Below, piece after piece: positions 8,910 through 17,181 of a DNA stretch of 49,709 nucleotides. Positions within the stretch are counted from its first letter, which is position 1. The number at the start of each line of letters is the position of its first letter. The stretch comes from Hespellia sp. (GTDB lineage Bacteria > Bacillota > Clostridia > Lachnospirales > Lachnospiraceae), in assembly GCA_022790755.1 (NCBI GenBank), contig JAAVXR010000053.1, positions 1 through 49,709 on the forward strand. The letters are read 5' to 3'. The notes below the pieces were generated by a model. That model saw nothing but the letters and a program-made list of their open reading frames with translations. It had not been told where the DNA came from and did not search any database. Made by a program: the position numbers and the translations under genes.

Positions 8910-9071
8910 ATGGATGATGGCAGAAAAAAACTTCGAATTTGTCTTACGGCGGTAGTATTTCTGGCGGTGGCAGCAGGTGTCTTTTATTATTGCTGGTATG
9001 GAAATCAGTCGGGGACGACAGTCAGTGAGGGAACATTGATTGCCATTGACGGTGTGAGGTCCTGGTTATGA
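8910..9071 (+). CDS. 53-residue single-span membrane protein upstream of spoVAA
   Basis: ATG at 8910 follows GGAAGGGGAAATAGG. The 53-codon frame ends in TGA at 9069-9071 and overlaps the spoVAA start as ATGA. The product has a basic N-terminus (MDDGRKKLRI), one hydrophobic helix (CLTAVVFLAVAAGVFYY) and a short polar tail. I know of no named family. Its place between a SigG-type promoter and spoVAA, with translational coupling, suggests a forespore inner-membrane protein tied to SpoVA function. That role is inference. Confidence 0.65.
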   Translation: MDDGRKKLRICLTAVVFLAVAAGVFYYCWYGNQSGTTVSEGTLIAIDGVRSWL

Positions 9072-9727
9072 GCAATGAGACGGTATACATCAAAGGTGAC
9101 CGCAATGTGGAAGTTACGAAACGGGATTTGACTTTGGGAGATATTGTATCTTTAGAATGTAGTAATCCGAAGAATGCGGCGAAATTGAAAACGGTGAAGG
9201 TCTTTAAAATCCCTGAGCATGGGGAGAAACGATTCGTCGTTTCAATCTTGGAGATCATTTCTTGTATTCACAAGGAGTTTCCTTCTATGGAGATTCAAAA
9301 TATGGGGGAAACAGATATCATTATCACGTATGAAGATCAGAAGTCTCCGCCGATGTTTATGCATATAGTAAAAACTATCGTTGTGGTGTTTATTACTTTT
9401 GTGGGAGCGGCTTTCTCCATCATGGCATTTAATAATGACGTGGATGTTCCGAAAATGTTTTCGCAGATTTATGAATGGATGATGGGGCAGAAGTCGGATG
9501 GATTTACAATCTTAGAGCTTACGTATAGTATTGGTTTGGTCATAGGTATTCTGGTATTTTTCAATCATTTTGGGAAAAAGCGCTTTTCGGTGGATCCGAC
9601 ACCAATGGAGGTGGAAATGCGCCTGTACGAGAATGATATTCAGACTACGGTGGTAGAGAATTATTCCAGAAAGGGGAAAGAAATTGATGTGGATCAAACA
9701 ACTATTGCTGGGAATCATCGGACTTAG
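9068..9727 (+). CDS. spoVAA: Stage V sporulation protein AA
   Basis: A 219-residue protein matching SpoVAA: an N-terminal soluble domain of about 100 residues (VYIKGDRNVEVTKRDLTLGD) followed by two membrane spans (about 99-119 and 152-168). Part of the SpoVA channel complex that moves calcium dipicolinate across the spore inner membrane. The start overlaps the stop of the upstream 53-residue gene, and the end overlaps spoVAB by 41 bp. Confidence 0.93.
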   Translation: MSNETVYIKGDRNVEVTKRDLTLGDIVSLECSNPKNAAKLKTVKVFKIPEHGEKRFVVSILEIISCIHKEFPSMEIQNMGETDIIITYEDQKSPPMFMHIVKTIVVVFITFVGAAFSIMAFNNDVDVPKMFSQIYEWMMGQKSDGFTILELTYSIGLVIGILVFFNHFGKKRFSVDPTPMEVEMRLYENDIQTTVVENYSRKGKEIDVDQTTIAGNHRT

Positions 9728-10103
9728 CTCAGGGATTGGCGTGGCGGCTGGACTGTTCTCCTTTATCATTGGACTTGGCGTGGTATCTGATTTTGCGGAT
9801 CGAACACATACCGGAAATCATGTGATGCTTTATGAAGATAGCATTGCATTGGGCGGAATTCTTGGAAATCTGGTATTTATCTATCAGCTTCCGATTCCGT
9901 TTGGGAGAATTTTGTTGCCGGTGTTTGGAATTTTGGCAGGAGTTTTTGTTGGGTGTTGGTCTATGGCGTTGGCGGAAATATTAAATGTCTTTCCGATTTG
10001 CGTGAGAAGAACGAAACTTTTGCGTTATGTCCCATGGTTCATTTTGGCTATGGCAGTCGGCAAGGGAGTTGGAGCTGCATTATTTTTCTATCAGAGATGG
10101 TGA
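9687..10103 (+). CDS. spoVAB: Stage V sporulation protein AB
   Basis: A 138-residue, highly hydrophobic protein with about four membrane spans, including the glycine-rich LLGIIGLSSGIGVAAGLFSF and the late PWFILAMAVGKGVGAALFF. It matches SpoVAB of the dipicolinate transport complex. ATG 9687, preceded by AAGGGGAAAG, is preferred over the TTG one codon earlier. It lies between spoVAA (overlapping) and spoVAC (15 bp gap). Confidence 0.92.
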   Translation: MWIKQLLLGIIGLSSGIGVAAGLFSFIIGLGVVSDFADRTHTGNHVMLYEDSIALGGILGNLVFIYQLPIPFGRILLPVFGILAGVFVGCWSMALAEILNVFPICVRRTKLLRYVPWFILAMAVGKGVGAALFFYQRW

Positions 10104-10118
10104 GAAGGAGGAAAAAGG

Positions 10119-10586
10119 ATGGATTCTGCAGAGAAAATGAAACAACAAAAACAATATCAAGACTATGTAAAACAAAAGACGCCGGTTCACAATGTGTGGC
10201 TGAATATGCTCAAAGCATTTGTCGTGGGCGGAGTGATCTGTGTGATCGGACAGATGATATTGCATTATTGTAAGATAAAAGGAATGGATGCAGATATCGG
10301 TGCGGGCTGGTCGTCACTGTTATTGGTTTTGGGCAGCGTGATTCTGACTGGTATAGGGGTTTATCCGAAGATTGCAAAATGGGGAGGTGCTGGAGCCCTG
10401 GTTCCGATTACCGGATTTGCCAATTCTGTGGCTGCGCCGGCAATAGAATATAAAAAAGAGGGACAGGTCATGGGAATCGGATGCAAGATTTTTACGATCG
10501 CAGGGCCGGTGATTTTGTATGGAATCTTTACCAGTTGGGCGCTGGGTCTGGTGTATTGGATTGGAAATGTGACAGGAATTATTTGA
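10119..10586 (+). CDS. spoVAC: Stage V sporulation protein AC
   Basis: A 155-residue membrane protein with the SpoVAC/SpoVAE signature (GAGALVPITGFANSVAAPAIEYKKEG) and about four spans. In Bacillus SpoVAC behaves as a mechanosensitive channel and is essential for dipicolinate uptake and release. Its start has GAGAAGGAGG. Unlike the usual arrangement, spoVAD does not follow: a terminator comes 12 bp later and spoVAD-AE lie about 8 kb downstream. Confidence 0.95.
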   Translation: MDSAEKMKQQKQYQDYVKQKTPVHNVWLNMLKAFVVGGVICVIGQMILHYCKIKGMDADIGAGWSSLLLVLGSVILTGIGVYPKIAKWGGAGALVPITGFANSVAAPAIEYKKEGQVMGIGCKIFTIAGPVILYGIFTSWALGLVYWIGNVTGII

Positions 10587-10598
10587 GAGGTATAGACG

Positions 10599-10639
10599 GC
10601 AGAGTGACAGGAAAATGGACTTGTCATTCTGCTTTTTTT
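10599..10639 (+). terminator. Intrinsic terminator after spoVAC
   Basis: GCAGAGTGACAG pairs with CTTGTCATTCTGC around a loop of about 8 nt, followed by TTTTTTT. It closes the spoVAA-AC unit, so read-through to the distant spoVAD is unlikely. Confidence 0.85.
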
Positions 10640-10809
10640 ATTCGAGAATATGAGATTATAGGAAATGTTCGGATATTCACGACAGAAAGCAGGCTTTTTA
10701 AATCCAAAAGAATATGATACACTGTCATCATAATGATGGAACTTCGAATCTCAACAGCATGCTTACATCATATTCAGGAAACATACGAAGGCCAAGAAAG
10801 GGGACTTAT

Positions 10810-10956
10810 ATGCGGGATGAATATTTACAGAAGATGATCCGTAATATCATGGATGGAGAAAATGCGGCGGACAGACGATTCGGGTGGATAGGGAAATATT
10901 TTAATCAGAAAATCCGTTCAATTTCTACGCACGAACATTTCATGAAACATCAATAG
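10810..10956 (+). CDS. 48-residue basic hypothetical protein
   Basis: ATG at 10810 follows AGAAAGGGGA. The product (MRDEYLQKMIRNIMDGENAA at its start) is short, basic and soluble-looking, with no motif I recognise. A longer in-frame start at 10714 has no ribosome binding site and overlaps a TATGAT sequence at 10713-10718 that could be this gene's -10 element. It lies 28 bp before the metallo-hydrolase gene and probably shares its transcript. Whether it is translated is uncertain. Confidence 0.45.
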   Translation: MRDEYLQKMIRNIMDGENAADRRFGWIGKYFNQKIRSISTHEHFMKHQ

Positions 10957-10984
10957 AAAAGAATATGTTTGAGGGGAACACGAA

Positions 10985-11644
10985 ATGCAAATCAGAACAA
11001 TTACAGATCCATTGACAGGAAGTAACTGCTATATTGTGGAAGAGGACAGTCAGGTCATATTGATTGACCCGAATCTTGCGGAGGAGATTATCCGGATGCT
11101 GGAACGTGAACGTTGGATATTGTCGTTGGTGATTCTGACGCATGAGCACAGTGATCATATCAGCGGCTTGAACCGTATCCGGGCATGGAATCGGCAGAAG
11201 ACGGAGGTCGTTGCTTCCAAGCGGTGCAGCGAAAATATACAGAGTACAAAGATGAATTTGTCCCGCATTTTTGGCGTTTATCTTTTTTATCTGACCGGGG
11301 AACGCTGTAAGGATTATCCGGTCTATACATGTGAGAGCGCGACGACAGTGTTTGAAGGGGAATTGGAGATGGACTGGAATCATCATAAGATTCATTGCTT
11401 TTGTATACCGGGGCATTCTGAGGGAAGTATTGCCGTGAGGATTGACCGGGAAATCGTATTTTCCGGAGATTCCTGTTTGAAAAATCAGAAAATTATCACG
11501 AGATTCCCGGGGGGAAATCCAGAAGATTACCAGCAGAAGGCAAAAGTCTTTTTTGAAACACTTCCAGACGATTGCAGAATTTGTCCAGGTCATGGCGAGA
11601 AATTTTGGAAAGGCGAGTCGATGCAGATGGAACCATTTTATTGA
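10985..11644 (+). CDS. MBL-fold metallo-hydrolase
   Basis: A 219-residue metallo-beta-lactamase-fold protein. The metal motif is at 53-58 (HEHSDH); later motifs are PGHSEGS, FSGDS and the final PGHGEKF, so both zinc sites look complete. Substrate is not predictable; hydroxyacylglutathione-hydrolase-like and quorum-signal-lactonase-like enzymes share this layout. It is followed by a decayed adenylate-forming enzyme gene, which suggests the two once formed a small pathway. Confidence 0.85.
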   Translation: MQIRTITDPLTGSNCYIVEEDSQVILIDPNLAEEIIRMLERERWILSLVILTHEHSDHISGLNRIRAWNRQKTEVVASKRCSENIQSTKMNLSRIFGVYLFYLTGERCKDYPVYTCESATTVFEGELEMDWNHHKIHCFCIPGHSEGSIAVRIDREIVFSGDSCLKNQKIITRFPGGNPEDYQQKAKVFFETLPDDCRICPGHGEKFWKGESMQMEPFY

Positions 11645-11695
11645 TTTCACAAATGCCTAACTCTAATAGTGATCTAAAGATAAAGGAGGTTGGCT

Positions 11696-12580
11696 ATGAG
11701 ATTTTATCAGGACTGGAGTCAATATGAGGACAGAGTTGCACTGTTGGGGAGCGATGGTGTTCGAATTACATACAAAGAACTGGGGGATTATGGGAAGGTG
11801 ATGAAAGAGCAAATCACAACTCGCGAACTGGTTTTATTCTTTGCATAAGCAGACCGGGGCGACGGTTCTCACGATAGAGTACACTATTTTTTTAAAAGAA
11901 TTCTGGGAGTTTTTAGAACGGGAAAAGGCGACGTTGATTAGCGGAGTTCCATATACTTATGAAATGCTGAAAAACCTGCATATTTTTCAGACGGACCTTC
12001 CATCAGTCAAAACGATAACACAGTTCGGCGGGAAACTGCCGGAGGTGCTGCAGCAGGCATATTTGGATTACGCTGAGCAAAAAGGAAAACAGTTTGTGCT
12101 TATGTACGGGCAGACGGAAGCAACCGCGCGGATGGCGTATTTACCGGTTAAAAGGAGCAGAGAGAAAATCGGAAGCATCGGAATTGCAATTCCGGGAGGT
12201 CGATTTCAACTACTGGACGTAAATGGAAACAAGATCACGGAAGCGTGGAGTGTTGGAGAACTCGTATATTATGGACCGAATGTAGCATTAGGGTATGCGA
12301 CATGTCGGCAGGAAGAAACGATTTCTGAAATTATATGGGAAACGCGTGAATATGGATGAAGTGGAACAGATGGTGCAAAAGCACTTTGGCGTGGAAACGG
12401 CGGTGTCCGGAAGTGACAACAATATGTGCATTTATGTCGTTGATCCCGGGAGAAAAGAAGATGCTGATTGTATTCAGGAATATCTGTCAGATAAAGCCCA
12501 AATTGCACAGAAGGCATTACAGTGATTCCGATAAAGGAAATCCCGAGAAACGCATCTGGAAAAACAGAATATCATAAATT
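11696..12580 (+). pseudogene. Decayed AMP-dependent ligase (ANL superfamily) with deletions and frameshifts
   Basis: The gene starts well (AAAGGAGGT, ATG 11696) with an ANL-type N-terminus (SDGVRITYKELGDYG) but stops at 11846. The next part of the enzyme resumes in another frame at about 11830 (SLHKQTGATVL), skipping roughly 150 residues that include the Ser/Thr/Gly-rich nucleotide loop. The middle part is well preserved (MYGQTEATARMAYLP, GSIGIAIPGGRFQLLD, GELVYYGPNVALGYA). Another deletion and frameshift lead to GRKKRFLKLYGKRVNMDEVE, and a further shift to the A10 motif IPRNASGKTEY. With the catalytic core lost it cannot be active. The preserved reading sense suggests recent decay. Confidence 0.85.
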
Positions 12581-12982
12581 ATCTGAGAACAATTCCTCTA
12601 CTTTCTGTTCGAAAGCGTAGAAGAGATCGATATAGGTTTCGATGATTTTATGACAGTATCGTTTTATGATCTCGCCATCATAGTCGTGTGTGAGCTGATT
12701 CCTTGCAGTCAACATTTCCATCCATGCAGCATTTTCCAGCAGGCCAGCTTTGAATGCTTTTCGAAGTACTTCGCGCGGCGAGCCTGCGACAAAATCTATG
12801 ATTGCATAGCGCTGTATTAAGATATCTTTCATCACTTTCCAGCTCAAATCAAAAGTAATGCTAAATTTGGCGCCTGTTCCGCTCAAAACAAAAGAATCTG
12901 ATAGGTCCCGTTCTTTTGCTTCATTTAATGCGTCCAGTGATTTTTGAAAAGATTCATATCTTCTTTTAAATTTGTTGTCCAT
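12572..12982 (-). CDS. hepT: HepT-like HEPN toxin (putative RNase)
   Basis: A 136-residue HEPN-domain protein of the HI0074/HepT family (nucleotidyltransferase substrate-binding protein). The RNase motif is intact at R94-x4-H99 (RNQLTH), and the HxY motif gives Y101, the residue AMPylated by the partner in studied MntA/HepT pairs. Start chosen at MDNKFK. It overlaps the upstream mntA-like gene by 17 bp, the usual operon order with the antitoxin first. Its 3' end runs into the end of the ligase pseudogene from the other strand. Confidence 0.88.
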   Translation of the reverse strand: MDNKFKRRYESFQKSLDALNEAKERDLSDSFVLSGTGAKFSITFDLSWKVMKDILIQRYAIIDFVAGSPREVLRKAFKAGLLENAAWMEMLTARNQLTHDYDGEIIKRYCHKIIETYIDLFYAFEQKVEELFSDNL

Positions 12983-13244
12983 ATTTTCGGATGTCCTCCA
13001 ATAACAATTCGTTTTTGCATGTATCCAGATCAACGATGTCCACGGTATAAAGTGTGGGCAGCATCTCGATTTCTTCCAGAAGCAGGTCTATTTCCTGTAC
13101 TCCGGATACCGCAATATCGATATCGCTCGTTGGCTGCGCTGTTCCCTTTGCTCTTGAGCCGAAAAGAATCACCTGTATTGCCGAATGCTTTCGGCAGAGT
13201 TCCCTTACAGCTTGAATGGCTTCGTCTGCATACATATACTTCAC
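12966..13244 (-). CDS. mntA: MntA-like minimal nucleotidyltransferase antitoxin
   Basis: A 92-residue minimal nucleotidyltransferase. The signature GS-x10-DxD is intact (G29 S30, D41 and D43), and a further Asp pair (D69/D72) may complete the metal site. In characterised type VII toxin-antitoxin systems MntA inactivates HepT by adding AMP to its tyrosine. The adjacent HepT carries that tyrosine, so the pair looks functional. Confidence 0.88.
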   Translation of the reverse strand: MKYMYADEAIQAVRELCRKHSAIQVILFGSRAKGTAQPTSDIDIAVSGVQEIDLLLEEIEMLPTLYTVDIVDLDTCKNELLLEDIRKYGQQI

Positions 13245-13357
13245 TTCCTGAATCGAGTTATTTACGAAAAATGTTGGTAGTTCCGCAAAATGATTATACG
13301 TTTTTTTTTCATGAAAGTAAAGGTATTCAGTAAATTCAAAATTTAGGTTTATCCCGT

Positions 13358-13399
13358 TTTATGTAACAGTTCAGCCTTTCGGTTGAACTGTTACATAAA
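13358..13399. repeat. 16-bp perfect inverted repeat (hairpin)
   Basis: TTTATGTAACAGTTCA (13358-13373) is matched perfectly by its reverse complement at 13384-13399, with a 10-nt centre GCCTTTCGGT that can extend the stem. Read on the minus strand the loop is a GAAA tetraloop closed by C-G pairs. It begins one base past the stop of the minus-strand metallo-hydrolase, so it may end that transcript, but there is no run of U on either strand. Confidence 0.7.
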
Positions 13400-13400
13400 T

Positions 13401-14105
13401 CTACCGATATTCTTTCAGGGTTTTCTTATATCCAAGGCCGATGACATGAGAGCCGTTCCTCATAATCGGCATACCGTGCCCGCCCAGCAGGACTTGAGCT
13501 TTAATCTGCAGGGCCCGCTCCAGGGATTGCATATATTTTTTTCGATCAAATTCGTAGCTTCCTTCCCAGCCCAGCGCCGCGGCTAAACCTTTGTCAAAAC
13601 GGGCGGGTTCCGGAAAAACAGTATCGCCAGTAGCCACCATAGAAAGGTGATCCAGGGTAAAAGTGTAAAACATGCCTCCGTTAGTATGTCCCGGCATATG
13701 CCACGCTTTAAAATCAATTCCGTTCAAGGTAAATTCACAATCTCCTTCCAAACGAGTGTCGACCTTGCAGGTGGTGTAGTTCTCCATGCCAAAATCATTG
13801 ACAAGGACTCCCCCCTGCTCTATTCCATTGGCATCGCTTGCCCCTGCGATGATTTTGGTTCCCTGCTCCGCAAAATACCAGGCGTTGCCGGTATGATCAA
13901 TGTGCATGTGGGTAATTAGCATATGGGTAATTGGAAGCTTTTCCAAACCGTGATAGTTCAGACTCCACAAAATCGTGTCCAGCCCCGTCTGATCCTGTCC
14001 GCAGTCGATCATAATCATTTTCTGATCGTTGACTATAGCGTATACATTTCCAATTACGCCGTACGCACTGCCTGAAAGCATATACAAGTTATCTGTAAGT
14101 CGCAT
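13401..14105 (-). CDS. MBL-fold metallo-hydrolase
   Basis: A 234-residue metallo-beta-lactamase-fold enzyme with motif H66-M-H68-I-D70-H71, then MPGHTNGG, the metal-bridging TGDTVF and a C-terminal GGHG. It resembles glyoxalase-II-like or lactonase-like hydrolases; no substrate can be assigned. It is not closely similar to the metallo-hydrolase at 10985, so they are not a recent duplication. The start follows an AGGAGGAGA site. It appears to be a single-gene unit ending at the hairpin 13358-13399. Confidence 0.85.
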   Translation of the reverse strand: MRLTDNLYMLSGSAYGVIGNVYAIVNDQKMIMIDCGQDQTGLDTILWSLNYHGLEKLPITHMLITHMHIDHTGNAWYFAEQGTKIIAGASDANGIEQGGVLVNDFGMENYTTCKVDTRLEGDCEFTLNGIDFKAWHMPGHTNGGMFYTFTLDHLSMVATGDTVFPEPARFDKGLAAALGWEGSYEFDRKKYMQSLERALQIKAQVLLGGHGMPIMRNGSHVIGLGYKKTLKEYR

Positions 14106-14371
14106 AAATATTCTCCTCCTTTTTGTACACTGTCTCGGAATGATCGTATATTCCGTCCAGATTCAATGTGTTTTTTTAATTAGTTTCCTATGAATATGAT
14201 TTTATCACATTCTTCCTTTCCAGAATATCCTTTGGTATATAATATTTTTCTTCACATAAATTTCGCAAAAACCTCTAGAACATTTTGCATATCTCTGCGA
14301 TAATGAGTTTAAGTACAAAGCTTGGCTGATCTGAACTGTTACCGTTTTCTCCTGTTCTTTTTGAGATTCTA
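14106..14371. other. Divergent intergenic region
   Basis: The AT-rich spacer between the minus-strand metallo-hydrolase and the plus-strand SGNH gene holds the former's ribosome binding site. Beyond this I see no gene, clear operator or RNA structure. Confidence 0.4.
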
Positions 14372-14400
14372 TTGCATTTCATGTCGAATTTTGTTAAAAT
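14372..14400 (+). promoter_or_regulatory. Predicted promoter of the SGNH/MBOAT cluster
   Basis: TTGCAT at 14372-14377, a 17-bp spacer and TAAAAT at 14395-14400. Transcription would start near 14407, downstream of the earlier in-frame TTG and ATG codons, which supports the TTG at 14441 as the real translation start. Confidence 0.6.
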
Positions 14401-14440
14401 ATATCGAAAAGTTAGGAATCTTAAGGGTGGGGGAATTCCT

Positions 14441-15223
14441 TTGAGCAGTGAACAAAAGCGGCCGAGGATCAATAGAAGAGTGATGTTTCTGGCGGCAGCA
14501 GTAATTATTATTGCTGTCCTTATTTTTGTGCTTGTAGCTAGGAATAGAAAGCGTCAAGAAGAAAAAAAGTTGGTTTCACAAGGCGTGAGTTATCTGACAG
14601 AATTGGAACAACGGGATGTGAAACCAATTCAAGAAGACATCAAAAAAGTGCACTCTACAATCGGTCTGGAGCTTGCGGACTCAGATGAGAACGCAGTGTG
14701 GGCATCGTTTACTGATGCAGTAATTTTGGGTGATTCCCGTGCCGTTGGTTTTTATTATCATGAATTCATGCCGGAAGAGCGGGTTATGGCTAAAGGTGGA
14801 GGTATGATTACCGATGTCTCCGAGTACACGGATCAATTGAAGACATTGAATCCGGCGCAGATTTTTCTGTGTTATGGCTTAAATGACATTGGAATCGGTA
14901 CTTGGCCGGAAGCGGAGGATTATGCGGAGGAATATAAGGCGCAGGTGCAGCTCTTGCATGAAAGATTACCTGACAGTGAAGTGTTTGTGAATTCAGTATT
15001 ACCTGCATTTGGAGCCGGTTTGGAAGCAGATCCGGATTATCCAAGGGTCGGGGAATATAACGATGCATTGAAAGCCATGTGTGAGGAAGAGGGATATCAT
15101 TACATAGATAACACGCAGATGGCGGAAGATCATAAAGATTTGTACCAGGAAGATGGTCTTCATGTGGAGACGGAATTTTATAAGTATTGGGCGGCAAATA
15201 TGTTGGCAGAGGTGAAGGAGTAG
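14441..15223 (+). CDS. Membrane-anchored SGNH/GDSL-family hydrolase
   Basis: A 260-residue protein with an N-terminal membrane anchor (VMFLAAAVIIIAVLIFVLVA) and an extracellular SGNH domain. Catalytic blocks are visible: block I G97-D98-S99, block III N148-D149 (YGLNDIG) and block V D238-x2-H241 (DGLHV). Start TTG 14441 follows AAGGGTGGGG; upstream codons have no ribosome site and lie in the promoter. It heads a cluster with DUF4358, MBOAT and DHHW genes, so it probably adds or removes O-acetyl groups on a surface polymer. The polymer is unknown. Confidence 0.85.
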   Translation: MSSEQKRPRINRRVMFLAAAVIIIAVLIFVLVARNRKRQEEKKLVSQGVSYLTELEQRDVKPIQEDIKKVHSTIGLELADSDENAVWASFTDAVILGDSRAVGFYYHEFMPEERVMAKGGGMITDVSEYTDQLKTLNPAQIFLCYGLNDIGIGTWPEAEDYAEEYKAQVQLLHERLPDSEVFVNSVLPAFGAGLEADPDYPRVGEYNDALKAMCEEEGYHYIDNTQMAEDHKDLYQEDGLHVETEFYKYWAANMLAEVKE

Positions 15224-15693
15224 TGAAAAAATATTTTCAGTATCTTAAGATCGTGTTGGTTCTTTTGCTTCTGGTGTTTGTGATACTGGACTTAAAGGGA
15301 GAAGATATCAGTAGTGCCAAACTGGAGGATGTTGCAGGAGCAGTGGTGAAGGCGGCTGATATCTCAGAGAAGCCAGCGGAAAACCGTATGATTAAGCGTT
15401 TTTACGGACTGAATCCAAAAGATTTTGAGGGGGCGGTTCTCTATGCGCCGACGGACAACATGGATGCCAACGAACTATTTATTGTAAGGCTTTCAGATAT
15501 GTCGCAGAGTCAGGCGGTTGAGGAAGCGATTGAAGAACGGCTTCAGACGCAGAAGAAGAGTTTCGAGGGATATGGAGCAGAACAGACAAAGCTTCTAAAC
15601 GATCATATTTTACAGGTGAAGGGAAATTATATTTTCTATATGGTCGGAGAGAATGCGTCCAAGGCAGAGAAGGCATTTTTGAACAACTTATAG
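15223..15693 (+). CDS. DUF4358 family membrane-anchored protein
   Basis: A 156-residue protein with one N-terminal membrane span (IVLVLLLLVFVILDL) and an extracytoplasmic domain resembling DUF4358. GTG 15223 shares one base with the preceding TAG and follows GAAGGAG closely; an earlier in-frame ATG at 15187 is possible but overlaps the previous gene more. DUF4358 proteins are often encoded next to MBOAT/DHHW genes in clostridia, which suggests a part in O-acyl transfer; biochemical function is unknown. Confidence 0.75.
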   Translation: MKKYFQYLKIVLVLLLLVFVILDLKGEDISSAKLEDVAGAVVKAADISEKPAENRMIKRFYGLNPKDFEGAVLYAPTDNMDANELFIVRLSDMSQSQAVEEAIEERLQTQKKSFEGYGAEQTKLLNDHILQVKGNYIFYMVGENASKAEKAFLNNL

Positions 15694-15713
15694 AGAAAGG
15701 GCAGGAGATTGCC

Positions 15714-17126
15714 ATGATTTTCAGCAGTATATTTTTTATATTTGTTTTTTTGCCAATTATGCTTTTGATTTATTATCTAACACCATTTCGTGGAAAGAAT
15801 CTGGTGTTATTGTTGGGCAGTCTACTTTTTTATGCATGGGGTGAACCGGTATATGTGGTTTTGATGGTGTTCAGTATCGCGATCAATTATGTGAGTGGAC
15901 TGGAGTTAGAGTATTTCATGGAAACTCACGACGAAAAGAAAGCAAAGTATGCGTTTATCACAACTGTTGTGATTGATTTGTTAGTTCTTGGCTTTTACAA
16001 ATATTATGGTTTTGTTCTTGAGAATCTAAATGCAGTTCTGCCGTTTGATATTCCGTATCATGAGTTGGCTCTCCCGATTGGAATCTCTTTTTATACATTC
16101 CAGACATTGTCCTATGTGATTGATGTATATTTGGGAAAAGTGGAAGCGCAGCATAATCACATTACGTTTGGCGCGTATGTTTCTATGTTTCCACAATTGA
16201 TTGCAGGTCCGATTGTCCGCTACTCGGATGTGGAGAAACAATTAAAACATCGAAGTATTTCCCGAGAAAAATTTGGGGATGGCGTTATGTGGTTCCTGCA
16301 AGGACTTGGGAAAAAGGTATTGATTGCCAATAATATCGGTATGGTGTATGATTCCATTCTCGCGCTGGGCGCTTCCAATACGTCTGTTTTGACGGCATGG
16401 ATCGGGAGCTTTGCGTACACGATGCAGATTTATTTTGATTTTGGCGGTTATTCCGATATGGCGATCGGTCTCGGAAAAATGTTGGGCTTTGAGTTCGTAA
16501 GGAATTTTAACTATCCGTATACGTCAAAGAGTGTTTCCGAATTTTGGCGGAGATGGCATATTTCTTTGAGCAGTTGGTTCAAAGAATATGTTTATATACC
16601 TTTGGGAGGCAATCGTGTGCCAACTATAAAAGTGATTCGCAATCTGATGATTGTCTGGGGATTGACTGGATTATGGCATGGCGCTGCCTGGAATTTTATT
16701 TTCTGGGGACTTTACTATGGAATAATTCTCTGTCTTGAGAAATATATATTAAGAGGGGTATTGGAACGTCTCCCCAATATCGTCAGACATATGTACACGA
16801 TGGTGCTCGTGATGTTCGGATGGGTGCTCTTCTCAGCGCCGACTCTGGGAAGGGCGGCCTCTTATCTGGGAACCATGTTTGGGATTGGCGGAAGTGGAAT
16901 TGTGGATGGGACTGCGTTTTATTACTTGAAGTCTACCTTTATTTTGGGAATTGTGGCGATATTGTCCAGCACTCCTCTGATCCATCTGCGGATGGAACAT
17001 ATGATGTGTGCTAGGATGAGGCACAGACAGGTTCTGTTTGTCGCAGCCTATGTGGCGGTCTTTGTGATCTGTACTGCTTATCTGGTAAATGCGACGTACA
17101 ATCCGTTTTTGTATTTCCGATTTTGA
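15714..17126 (+). CDS. MBOAT family O-acyltransferase (AlgI-like)
   Basis: A 470-residue polytopic membrane-bound O-acyltransferase with about ten or more spans. Family hallmarks include SFYTFQTLSYVIDVY, FPQLIAGPIVRYSD, the QIYFDFGGYSDMAIGLGKML segment and the catalytic histidine H322 in GLWHGAAWNF. By analogy with AlgI, PatA and DltB it should pass acetyl groups across the membrane to an extracellular partner, here probably the SGNH or DHHW protein encoded on either side. Confidence 0.93.
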   Translation: MIFSSIFFIFVFLPIMLLIYYLTPFRGKNLVLLLGSLLFYAWGEPVYVVLMVFSIAINYVSGLELEYFMETHDEKKAKYAFITTVVIDLLVLGFYKYYGFVLENLNAVLPFDIPYHELALPIGISFYTFQTLSYVIDVYLGKVEAQHNHITFGAYVSMFPQLIAGPIVRYSDVEKQLKHRSISREKFGDGVMWFLQGLGKKVLIANNIGMVYDSILALGASNTSVLTAWIGSFAYTMQIYFDFGGYSDMAIGLGKMLGFEFVRNFNYPYTSKSVSEFWRRWHISLSSWFKEYVYIPLGGNRVPTIKVIRNLMIVWGLTGLWHGAAWNFIFWGLYYGIILCLEKYILRGVLERLPNIVRHMYTMVLVMFGWVLFSAPTLGRAASYLGTMFGIGGSGIVDGTAFYYLKSTFILGIVAILSSTPLIHLRMEHMMCARMRHRQVLFVAAYVAVFVICTAYLVNATYNPFLYFRF

Positions 17127-17181
17127 TAGAAGTAGGTCCAATTCTTGTTGGTGCTGAAAAATGCATAGAATGGAGGGAAAT

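Noticed and set aside
12356..12577. 73-codon frame within the ligase remnant
   Set aside because: Out of frame with the recognisable ligase segments; a by-product of the decayed gene.
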